From Prorocentrum cordatum (taxonomy: Eukaryota > Sar > Dinophyceae > Prorocentrales > Prorocentraceae): DNA of 64,000 bases. This document shows positions 1 through 8,106 of this stretch, one piece after another. A model generated the notes under the pieces. The model did not search any database. It saw only the letters and a list, made by a program, of their open reading frames with translations, and was not told the DNA's origin. Location of the stretch: contig CAUYUJ010016069.1 of assembly GCA_963575745.1 (NCBI GenBank), forward strand, positions 1 to 64,000, in the 5' to 3' direction. Made by a program: the position numbers and the translations under genes. How positions within the stretch are numbered: the first letter of the stretch is position 1; each line of letters starts with the position of its first letter.

Positions 1-7
1 AGGCCTG

Positions 8-38
8 TATATAGATATATATATATATATATATATAA
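8..38. repeat. TA dinucleotide tract
   Basis: Nearly pure alternating T and A with one G interruption at the left edge of the window. It is a microsatellite with no coding content. Confidence 0.9.
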
Positions 39-649
39 GGCGATCGTTTTTTATTATGTGTTTTGACGATCGGCTCGGGCCCTCGCACCCCCCCCCCAAA
101 GGAGTAGATCTTGGCTGTCGGCGCCTGTGTCAGGCAGGCGGAGTCCCTCACAGGACGCACTGTTGCAAACAGTCGCATTGGGCAGAGGTCCGGAGCCAGA
201 CCCCCCCTCACCCCCTCCCTCCCCCTTCCGCCCAATGTCGAAACATCGAACAAGAGAACAGTCACAAGATTGAGGGCGGTTCGGGGAGGGTAACCCTAAT
301 GTTCTTCGTGTTTGTTGGATGTGCTTGTGCATCCTGAGGATGGTACTCTTGGATGTTCTGTTTGTTTGGGCCGGTGGAGGGTCTCGTGTTCTTAGAGGAT
401 GTTCTTTTGTCCTAGGTCCGACTGTTCTGATGGTGGTGGTCGTCGGCAGAGGAAAAGGTACTAATACCGCTGCCCTTGCCTCGTTTTTGCCTACTTGGGC
501 CTCCTTGGAGGCCCTCGTCGCCACCGCTGGATTCGCCTCGAGATCCTGGTCAGAATGCGCCCCGGGAGAGTTCCACGGAGTAGAGGTAGCGGTGCTTTAT
601 GTTTCCCCATAGACGGCGGTGATCGCGGGGGCGGTGGTCGTTATACTGG
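39..649. other. Unassigned stretch
   Basis: Mixed sequence with C-rich patches near 185-230 and several short overlapping open frames on both strands. None of the translations resembles a protein I recognise, and no RNA gene or splice structure is evident. Confidence 0.5.
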
Positions 650-895
650 AAAGAGCGTGTTCTACCGCTGCTGGCGGAAAACCGGGGGGGGTCACTACCG
701 GTTCGAACCCCTCCCACCCCCCCCCCTCCTCCAGAAAACCGGGGGGGTCACTACCGGTTCGAACCCCTCCCCCCCCCCCAGTTCATCATGAAAAGGGGGG
801 GGGTCACTACCGGTTCGAACCCCCCCCCCCCCCTCGAAAACCGGGGGGGGTCACTACCGGTTCGAACCCCCCCCCCCTCGAAAACCGAGGGGGGG

Positions 896-1490
896 TGCGG
901 ACAGTGGTGGGGACGGTGGTGGTGGGGACAGTGGTGAGGGGACAGCGGGACAGTGGTGGGGACAGTGGGACAGTGGTGGGGACGGTAGTGGTGGGGACAG
1001 TGGTGAGGACAATGGTGGGAACAGCGGGGACAGTGGACAGTGGTGGAGACGGTGGTGGTGGGGCTAGTGGTGTGGGGACAGTGGGAATGAGGCGGAAACA
1101 GTGGGACAGTGGAGGGTACAGTGGTGGTGGGGACAGTGGTGAAGGCGGTGGCGAGGACGGCGGTGGGAGAATGGGACAGAGGTACAGTGGGGACAGTGGT
1201 GGGGACAGTGGGGACAGTGGTGGGAACAGTGGAACAGTTCAGTGGGACAGTGGAACAGTTCAGTGGGACAGTGGGGACAGTGGGAATAGTCGGGCAGTGG
1301 TTGGGGGTGTGGAGAAAGTGGGGAGAGTGGAACCGTGGTGGGAACAGTGGTGGGGACAGTGGGGACAGTGCGACAGTGGTGGGGGCACTGGTGGGGACAA
1401 TAGGGACGGTGGTGGAACCAGTGGGGACAGTGGTGGTGAGGACTGGTGCTGGGAACAACAGTGGGGGATGTGGTGTGGACGGTGGTAGGG
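896..1490. repeat. GGACAGTGG minisatellite inside the TIR element
   Basis: Runs of GGACAGTGGTGGG and close variants of about 9-13 bp. The order of variants closely follows that in the second element copy near 61310-61860, so the array moved as a unit. Open frames rich in Gly, Thr and Val, or in Pro, Thr and His on the other strand, are by-products of the repeat. Confidence 0.85.
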
Positions 1491-1527
1491 ACCGGGAGTC
1501 GTTTGCTGGCGGTGAGTGGGGGGGGGG

Positions 1528-1735
1528 GAGGGGTTCGAACCGGTAGTGACCCCCCTTCCGGTTTTCGAAGGGAGGGGGGGAGGGGTTTCGAACTGGTAGT
1601 GACCCCCCCCGGTTTTCGAGGGGGAGGGGGGGGGGGGTACGGGAGGAGGGGGGTTTGCCGGGGGAGGGGGGGGGTTCCAGCGGGGAGGGGGGGGGTCGGA
1701 GGGGGGGGGGGATCCCCGGGTTCCGGAGGGAAAGG
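1528..1735. repeat. Inverted subterminal copies and G-rich run
   Basis: Two copies of GGTTCGAACCGGTAGTGACC-type sequence, reverse complements of the blocks at 690-870, followed by more than 100 bases of long G runs with scattered single A, T or C bases. The G runs could form quadruplexes. Confidence 0.8.
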
Positions 1736-1787
1736 GCGGCAATTTTCCACAGTAAAGCGGCGGTGGATCACGCTCTCTCTTATATTG

Positions 1788-2117
1788 ATGGTGGTGGTGA
1801 TGTTGACGACAGCAATGACGACCACGATGAGACTGTTGATGCGGATGCTGCTGATGACGATGACGATTGTGTTGACAATATTGTTGGTGATGGCTGTGAT
1901 GGTGTTGTTGGTGATGAAGGGAAGCATGAAATGATGATGATGCGGAGGAGAAGGAGGAGGAGAAGAGTCGCTCGGATGATGAGCAGGGTAAGGATGAGGA
2001 TAATGAGGCCTAGCAGGAAGATCATGGGGAGAAGGGGGAGACACCATGAGGAGGAGGAGGAGGAGGAGGAGGAGGAGGAGGAGGAGGAGGAGGAGGAGGA
2101 GGAGGAGGAGGAGGAGG
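1788..2117. repeat. GAT-type tract passing into a pure GAG tract
   Basis: Degenerate GAT/GGT triplets (1788-1940) are followed by GGA-rich sequence and about 70 bp of uninterrupted GAG (2047-2117). The GAT then GGA order recurs at 12.2-14.5, 28.0 and 46.8-47.7 kb. Confidence 0.85.
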
Positions 2118-2403
2118 GGTCGCGGATTTGTTTAACTGGCCAAGAAGCTTTCATAATACGGGTGAAAATTACGAATTCCCTGCCAAGAAAAGCTTTCCGG
2201 CCCATTAGGCGTGATCCGTGTTGGGGGTGTGCCAAACCTTGGCCTCTGGACGCCGGCTCACCCGGCATCCAGGGAGGCACCCAGCCAGCCAACCAACCAG
2301 CCAACCAGCCTTACCCTGTGCGCTTTCTGAGGATGTCCCACACCGCTGGGCCCAGAATACATGTTTTGGATGTGGAAAGACCGCGGGGCGGGGGAAGGGA
2401 GGC
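2118..2403. other. Spacer with CCAA-type repeats
   Basis: Contains a short CCAGCCAACCAACC array at 2281-2312 and a block (about 2325-2360) reading GAGGATGTCCCACACCGCTG. That block recurs in diverged form near 5713-5745 at the far end of the higher-order array. No gene seen. Confidence 0.6.
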
Positions 2404-2500
2404 GGGGGACATAATGGAATAGAAAGGACGGAAATGAATGGAAGGGAGAAGTGGATGGAATGGAATGGCGTGGAATGGCATGGAATGGAAGGGAGGCGCG
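2404..2500. repeat. GGAAT pentanucleotide repeat
   Basis: Imperfect GGAAT/GGCAT units at the start of the higher-order satellite. They grade into the TTGCA/GGCAT pentamers that follow. Confidence 0.8.
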
Positions 2501-2564
2501 CTCGCGGAGGGGAGAGCGGGCGGGCGGGCGAGCGGGCGGGCGTGCAGACGTGTGGGCGGGCGCA

Positions 2565-2820
2565 CTGTGTTGCGTTGCATTGCACGGCATGGCACGGCAT
2601 GGCATGGCACGGCATGGCATGGCATGGCGTTGCATATGCATTGCATGTGCATTGCATTTGCATGTCCCAGATTGCACATTGTACGTTGCAGATTGAATGT
2701 TGAATCGCATTGCAGTGCTTTGTGTTGCGTTGCATTGCGTTGCACCATGTTGGTTGCATTGCATTGCGCTGAGTTGCATGTGAATTGCATCTACAGTACA
2801 TTGCATTTCAGTAAGTTGCG
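2565..2820. repeat. TTGCA pentanucleotide block 1
   Basis: TTGCA and GGCAT units, initially GGCATGGCAC-rich and later TTGCATTGCA-rich. It is the first block of the higher-order unit. Confidence 0.85.
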
Positions 2821-3109
2821 GGCGAGGGGGAAGAGGGGAGGGAGAAGAGGAATGAGGGGGAGGAGGGGAGGGGGGGGGAGGTAGGAGGAGTAGTACATTG
2901 CATTGCAGTGATGGGGTGGGCAGGGGGGAGGAGCGGAGGGGCAGGAAGAAGGGGGAGGGAGGAGGCAGGATGGAGGAGAGAGTTGGAGGGAGGGAGAAGG
3001 ACGATGAGGAGGAAAGGATTGTATGTTTGTTCCCCTCCCTTTTCCTCGTCATCGTCGTCGCCGTCGTGGCTTAGTGTTCTTGTTCTGCCCCCACGGCGCT
3101 GCCACGAGA

Positions 3110-3250
3110 CGCGATGCATTGCATCGTATTGCGTTGCAGTGTATTGCATTGTACTGCATTGCATTGTATTGTATCCTGTTACGTTGCATTGCATTAAATT
3201 GCACTGCGTTGCATTTGCTTTGCATTTGCAGTACATTGCATTGTAGCAAA
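3110..3250. repeat. TTGCA pentanucleotide block 2
   Basis: The same pentamer as block 1, ending at the conserved CTGCGGGCGAAGGAG junction to a GGA-rich stretch (3260-3445). Confidence 0.85.
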
Positions 3251-3559
3251 CTGCGGGCGAAGGAGAGGAGAACAGGGGAGCAGAAGGAAGGAATGTAGAA
3301 AAGGAGAGGAGGAAGGAGGAGGAGGAGTGAGGAGGGAGCAGGGGGGGAGGAAGACAGGGGAGCAGAAGGAAGGAAGGGGGAGGAAGGATGCAGGAGGGAG
3401 GATGGAGGAGGGAGGAGGAAAGGGGGGAGGGAGAGTCGCAGAAGGAGGATAGGACGGAGTATTTGTTCGCCTCCCTGGCCCTCGTCATCGTTGTCGTCGT
3501 CGTCGTCGTTCCGGTCGTCGTCCTCGTCGTCGTCGTCGTGTCATAAGTGTTTTTTTCTC

Positions 3560-3985
3560 GGACCCCGCGGCGCTGCCACGTGATGTCTAGAACAGAGTAT
3601 TGTTTCATTGCGCATCCAGGCGTTTCCACGTGGCTCGTGGAGTGACATCCTGATTTTTGCTGACCCCCGCAGCCTTGCCTCGCGGTGAATCGAGTGGAAT
3701 AGTTGCCTCCCCCAGGCATTGCCTCCCCCAGGCATTGCCATGTTGCGCGTGAAGTGTCCTAGCTGTTTTTGTTGATCTCCGCGGCGTTGCCACGTGACAA
3801 ATGGTGGAATCGCATGTTTTCGGTCCCCGCCAGACGTTGCCACGTGCCCCCTGGCGTTTCCACGTGACGAATAGTGGAAGCATACTTTTTCTGCCCCCGC
3901 CAGGCGTCACTACGTGGCGAATCGAGTGGAACAGTTTTGTTTCCAGCCCCCGTCGCCAGCTCAAGCGTTGCCACGTGGCGGCCAC
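3560..3985. repeat. GCCACGTGGC minisatellite
   Basis: Tandem units of about 50-60 bp built on GGCGTTGCCACGTGGCGA followed by GTGGAGTGGAA and a CCCCCGC spacer. The core CACGTG is palindromic and is the common plant and fungal E-box/G-box sequence. That could be coincidence in a satellite. Confidence 0.8.
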
Positions 3986-3987
3986 AC

Positions 3988-4045
3988 AACCAACTAACCA
4001 AGCAACCGACTGGTCGACCAGCCACCAGCCAACCAACCTGCCATC
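3988..4045. repeat. CCAA-type repeat
   Basis: CCAACCAACCAGCC-type tetranucleotide array between the CACGTG minisatellite and the third TTGCA block. Confidence 0.8.
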
Positions 4046-4055
4046 CAACGATCCT

Positions 4056-4130
4056 GTTGCGTTGCATTGCGTTGAATTGTGTTGCATTTGCATTGAATAT
4101 GCAGTACAGTGTATTGCAGCAAATTGCGGG
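4056..4130. repeat. TTGCA pentanucleotide block 3
   Basis: A short block of the same pentamer, ending at the GCAAATTGCGGGCGAGGG junction, followed by GGA-rich sequence to about 4310. Confidence 0.8.
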
Positions 4131-4439
4131 CGAGGGGGAGGACAGGAGGGATGAGAAGGGAGGAAGGCAGAGAGGAGGGGAGCAAGGAGGAGTGACGAGG
4201 GAGGAGGGGGGGAGGAGGGGAGCAGGGGAGGAAGAAGAGGAAGGAAGAGGGAGGAAGGAAGGAGGAGGGAGGAGGGAGGAGGAAAGCGGATTGACAAGGA
4301 CGAGGAGGAGGATAGGATAGGATGCTTGTTCGCCTCCATTTTCCCGTCATCGTAGTCGTCGTCAGCATCGTCGTCGTCGTCGTCAGCCTCGTTGTCGTCG
4401 TCGTCCTCGTCGTCGTCCTCGTGACACTATGCTTGTTGC

Positions 4440-4930
4440 AGCCTTCGCGGCGCTGCCGCGTGACGACCTGGTTGGAGCACGACCTCGTCTCGCCCGCCAA
4501 GGCGTTGCCACGTGGCGAGTGGAGCGGCACGGTATCGGTTTCGGCCCCCGCGGCGTTGCCACGTGACGGACGGTGTGGAAATATTTGTTTGTGTCACCCC
4601 CGGCGGCGTTGCCACGCGACAAGCCGAGTGGATGGAAAATTGCTTTTGTTCGCGCCTCCATGCGCTGCTACGTGGCAAGTGGTATGGGTGAGTGTTTGTT
4701 CGGCCCCCAGCGGCGTTGAAGAATGCAGTGTAATAGTATTATTGTTCGCCCCCGCCAGGCGATGCCACTTGGCGAGTAGACTGGACTAGAATTTTGCCCA
4801 GCCCCCGTGGCGCTGCCGCGTGGCGAGCAGAGTGGAATAGTATTTTGTCGCACGCCAAGGCGTTGCCACGTGGCGAGTGGAGTGGAACATATGTTACTCG
4901 GCCCCGCGGCGCTGCCACGTGACGAGACGC
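4440..4930. repeat. GCCACGTGGC minisatellite, second array
   Basis: About eight units of the 50-60 bp repeat with cores such as GTTGCCACGTGGCGAGTGG. It is homologous to 3560-3985 and occupies the same place in the higher-order unit. Confidence 0.8.
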
Positions 4931-4934
4931 TCCT

Positions 4935-5215
4935 ATCTTTACATTGCAACGCATTCCAGTGTATTCCATTGCGTTTCGTTGCATTATGTTGCATTGAATT
5001 GCGTTGCATTACACTGTGTTGCGCTGCATTGTATTGCATAATGGTCCGTGGCACTGCGCTGCATTGAGTTCCATGTGCATTGCGTCGCACTGCGCTGCAT
5101 TGCATTGCATGTCATTGCATTGCATTGCAATGCATTACGTTGCATCATTTTGCCTTGTATTGCGTTGCATTTGCATTGCAGTTGCAATACATAGCATTGC
5201 AGCAAATTGCGGGCG
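4935..5215. repeat. TTGCA pentanucleotide block 4
   Basis: The longest TTGCATTGCA run, followed by the GCAAATTGCGGGCGAGGG junction and a GGA-rich stretch (5220-5390). Confidence 0.85.
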
Positions 5216-5389
5216 AGGGGGAGGAGGAGAATGATGATGAGGAGGAGGAGGAGGAGGAGCAGGAGGAGGAGGAGGAGGACAGGGAGGGAGGGAGCAGAAG
5301 GAAAACAGGTACAGAGGAGGGTGGGAAGGACGAGGATTGAGGAGGGAGGAAGGGGGAGAGGGGAGAGGGAGTTGAGGAGAGAGCTGGCC

Positions 5390-5695
5390 AACCACCCGGG
5401 CAAGCGGCAACCCGGCCACCCAACCAGCCAGCCAATTACACCAATCAACCAGCCAACCAACCGAGCAACAAACCAACAGCTCCTGGCAACAAAAAGTTTG
5501 CCCTGGCATTTGGCGAGCTAGCCAACCGACCAAACATTCCAGGTCGCAGGGGAACCTGGCCAAGCAGCCAATCGGACAACCAGCCAACCAGCCAACCAAC
5601 CCACCCGCCAACCAATGAGCCATCGTCCTGGACAACATTTGTTGACCCGGCAAGCGGCGAGCCAATCAGCCAGACAACCCATCAACCAACCCGTC
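5390..5695. repeat. CCAA-type array closing the satellite
   Basis: CCAACCAGCC-type tetranucleotides, interrupted by short unique sequence. It is followed by a diverged copy of the GTCCCACAC block also found near 2335. Confidence 0.75.
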
Positions 5696-5796
5696 GTTCC
5701 ATAGGATTTTTTGAGGACGTCCCACACGGCGGGCCCAGGAAGCCTTTTTTGACGCCCGAGTTGCATTTTTCCGACCTTGAGCAGATTTTGGTGGAC

Positions 5797-6168
5797 CTTT
5801 CTCCAGACGAGGAGGAGGAGGAGAAGGAGGAGACGGGGGTGGAGGAGGAGGCGGGGGTGGAGGAGAAGGGGGAGGAGGAAGAGGAGGAAGAGGAGGAGGA
5901 GGAGGAGGAGGAAGAGGAGGAGAAGGCGGAGGAGGAGGAGGCGGGGTTGGAGCAGGAGGATCCACCAGGAGAGGGCCCCTCGCCGCCAGGAGCAGGGCAC
6001 CTGGAGGGTGAGCGGCAGGCGGGGTGTCCATCCGCCTGCGCGCGCGGCGACCACCGCTGCGGGAGGACTGCGAGGAGGAGGAGGGGGGAGGGGGAGGAGG
6101 GGGGGAAAGGGGAGAGGGGAGGAGGGGGGGGAAGGGGGAGGAGAGGGGGAAGGGGGGAGGGCAAGCTA
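5797..6168. repeat. GGA-rich tracts
   Basis: Two purine tracts (5797-5955 and 6064-6168) separated by about 100 bp of mixed GC-rich sequence. A Glu-rich open frame crosses them only because the repeat is a triplet. Confidence 0.8.
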
Positions 6169-6297
6169 GGTTCAGACGATCGCAAACGTGTATTGAGGCG
6201 GCGTGGATTAGCGACGGGTCTCGTTTTCATGAGAAATCGCAGATTTCCGCCGCCGAACGAGGCGGCACCGGCCGCATTTTGGGGAGGGCACCTCCCC

Positions 6298-6339
6298 CGA
6301 TCCATGGATTTGGCGACCGCGCGCCAAATCCATGGATCG
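6298..6339. repeat. Perfect 18-bp inverted repeat (hairpin)
   Basis: The left arm CGATCCATGGATTTGGCG (6298-6315) is exactly complementary to 6322-6339, with a 6-base loop. A second nested pair, GGATTAGCGA at 6205-6214 and its complement at 6337-6346, encloses it. No T-run follows, so it does not look like a terminator. Confidence 0.9.
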
Positions 6340-6364
6340 CTAATCCATGTTTGCTCGCCCCCGA

Positions 6365-6425
6365 TAGGTGCGCTAGCGTCATATCTGACGTCCTACCCCT
6401 CCCTCCCATGCCTTACCACGGCGTA
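6365..6425. repeat. Dispersed block shared with 16053-16110
   Basis: The sequence around TATCTGACGTCCTACCCCTC matches the sequence around TATCTGACATACCCCTCCC near 16065-16085 over about 55-60 bp. Both loci later carry the block described at 7290-7395 and 16560-16660, in the same order. Confidence 0.65.
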
Positions 6426-6519
6426 GCTCTCCTACGCTTCCGCACAGTCGGGTGCCGATCGGCGCAACGATCCCAAGAGGGAACGCGATGGATGGAGAAA
6501 CATGGCGTAGAGGAGTACG

Positions 6520-6655
6520 GCATAGCATAGCATGTCATTGCATGCGTTGACATTGCATAACGAAGTTTTGCATCAGAAAGCATAGCAACGCAAACTACGG
6601 CATCGCACAGCGGTGCACAACACAGCATCGCATTGCATGCCGTTGCATGGCACCA
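6520..6655. repeat. GCAT-rich degenerate repeat
   Basis: Frequent GCATAGCAT, TTGCATGC and GCATTGCAT words without a strict period. It resembles the decayed edge of the TTGCA satellite. Confidence 0.6.
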
Positions 6656-7289
6656 GATGACTTGCAGGGTAAGTGGCCCGTGTGCAGCCCCTTGGATTGA
6701 AGTGTGCGGACCGGCGCAATTCTCCGAAAGCTCGGAAACGGACCAGATTTGTTTCCCCTGGGAAATTCACACGCGAAATCGGAAGTCTCTGGCGGCTTGA
6801 AATGTGACCAGAGAATTTTTACCGAATGAAGTACTGAGCCAAATCGTGATTTTCCGGTCGCCAGAGAAATTTTCCGGTCGCTCAGGAATTCGACCGGATA
6901 ATGTTTTCGGAGGAAGTGTTTGGTGGAATCACGATTCTCGGGTTTTCACTTTATTTGGCGATTGTAGTATTACATGGGAGGATGCAGGAACCGGGGCCCC
7001 AGGGCCTGACGGGAACGTCATGGCGCATTTTACGCGACCTGTGCAGTCGCATTTTTTTATCCAGCAGGCTGTACGAGAGGACAGGGCCTGTTCGGAATGT
7101 CCGCTCCATGTCCTCCGAAACCGTGCCTGCCCGATGTGGGCGCGTTCGAATGCCAAGTGCCGTCCGTATGCGCGGGAACGAGGCCAGCGTTGCAGCAGGA
7201 ACACGATTCGAATGACCGAAGCGCGATAATGAGGGCGGGCGGCGTTCAATAGGCAGAAATGCCCATATCGAAAAAAAGCATGAAACAAA
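6656..7289. other. Unassigned stretch
   Basis: Non-repetitive, moderately GC-rich sequence with a local duplication of TTTTCCGGTCGC near 6850-6885. Short open frames exist on both strands but none resembles a known family. Confidence 0.5.
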
Positions 7290-7395
7290 CAACCAATTAC
7301 ATCTTGCATGCAAAAACAAGACGCGCAGAGGATGGGAGACTCTCCGGACAGACTTAGGGGAGAGAGGAGAGTAGCATTCATGTTGTGCAATTGTG
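7290..7395 (+). pseudogene. Fragment encoding the RGERRV...CNCG motif
   Basis: From about 7308 the forward frame reads MQKQDAQRM, then DRLRGERRVAFMLCNCG, and runs into a GGA tract. At 16530-16660 a forward frame reads CKQQYAERAEHVLD, then RVRGERRVVFIMCTCG, and also runs into a GGA tract. DNA identity is clear from about 7308 to 7395. I do not recognise the protein. The pairing suggests a dispersed coding element whose 3' side is a purine tract. Nothing upstream fixes a start, so this is treated as a fragment. Confidence 0.5.
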
Positions 7396-7560
7396 GAGAA
7401 GGAGGAGAAGGAGGGGGAGGGGGAGGAGGGGGGGGGGAAGAGGGGGAGGAGGGGGAGGAGGGGGTAGGGGGAGGGGAAGGAGGAGGAGGAGGAGGAGGAC
7501 CAGGAGGAGGAGGTGGAGAAGGAGGATGAGGCGGAGGAGGAGGAAGAAAGGAAGTAGAAC
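7396..7560. repeat. GGA/GGGGGA purine tract
   Basis: Almost uninterrupted purines on the plus strand, directly downstream of the RGERRV fragment. Confidence 0.85.
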
Positions 7561-7599
7561 CATCATACCCAGACGAAGAAGACATAGACGAAAAAGACG

Positions 7600-7972
7600 A
7601 GCAATAAGAAAACTACGGACATGAGGCATACGATTAAAAGTAGTAATACTAACAAGAGGATGCATCATACTATTTCCAGTGATAGTATCCAGAAGCCTAC
7701 CAATGAGTGTACTACTAAGAATAAGAATGTGAATACTACTAAGACTACGAAAACTAAACATGTCACGACTCCATAGTAATACAACTATTGTGGACACTGG
7801 TACCAAGAAGAAGATAGCACTGAGCATAACACTAAGAACAGTAGTAACATCACACACATTTCTAATACAAACAGTTAGGCCACTATTAAGAATCACTAAT
7901 AATCACTAATAAACAGTTACATCACAGTTATATCTCTAATCACTAAACCATACTACGAATAAAACTAATAAT
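7600..7972. other. AT-richer stretch with ACTA-type words
   Basis: Frequent ACTACTAAGA and AATCACTAATAA words, including a short duplication near 7890-7915. Base composition differs sharply from its neighbours. No convincing coding frame. Confidence 0.55.
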
Positions 7973-8106
7973 ACTAGAAGGAGGAGAAGAAGGAGGAGGA
8001 GGAGTAGGAGGGGGAGCGGAGGAGGGGGAGCGGAGAGGGAGGGGGAGGAGGAGGGGGAGGAGGAAGAGGAGGGGGACGGGGGAGGGGGAGGATGACGAGG
8101 TTGAGG
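7973..8106. repeat. GGA/GGGGGA purine tract
   Basis: GGA-rich purine run with few interruptions. Confidence 0.8.

Larger units (their letters stand above)
654..1774. mobile_element. TIR/foldback-type non-autonomous element, copy 1
   Basis: The left end reads AGCGTGTTCTACCGCTGCT. The reverse complement of the right end (1756-1774) reads AGCGTGATCCACCGCCGCT, a 16 of 19 match. Inside the left end lie four direct copies (about 690-870) of a block containing TCACTACCGGTTCGAACCC. Inside the right end lie two copies in the opposite orientation (about 1528-1610). The middle is a GGACAGTGG minisatellite, followed on the right by a G-rich run. A second copy with the same parts in the same order lies at 61086-62176. 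No transposase is encoded, so it is probably mobilised in trans, or was once. Target duplications could not be fixed because the outermost bases are degenerate. Confidence 0.75.
2560..5390. repeat. Higher-order satellite array, four copies
   Basis: A fixed order of blocks is seen four times: TTGCA pentamers (2565-2820, 3110-3250, 4056-4130, 4935-5215); a junction reading TTGCGGGCGAGGGGGA or close to it; GGA-rich sequence; a TTTGTTCGCCTCC junction with TCG triplets; and a minisatellite around GCCACGTGGC. The fourth copy stops after its GGA block. Copies differ in block length. No reading frame is conserved across copies. Confidence 0.85.

Noticed and set aside
690-870. tRNA genes suggested by GGTTCGAACC
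   Set aside because: No acceptor, D or anticodon stem can be drawn around the motif. It is the palindromic core of the element's subterminal repeat.
6322-6346. Transcription terminator at the perfect hairpin
   Set aside because: There is no T-run after the stem and no gene upstream. Intrinsic terminators of this kind are not expected in eukaryotic nuclear DNA.
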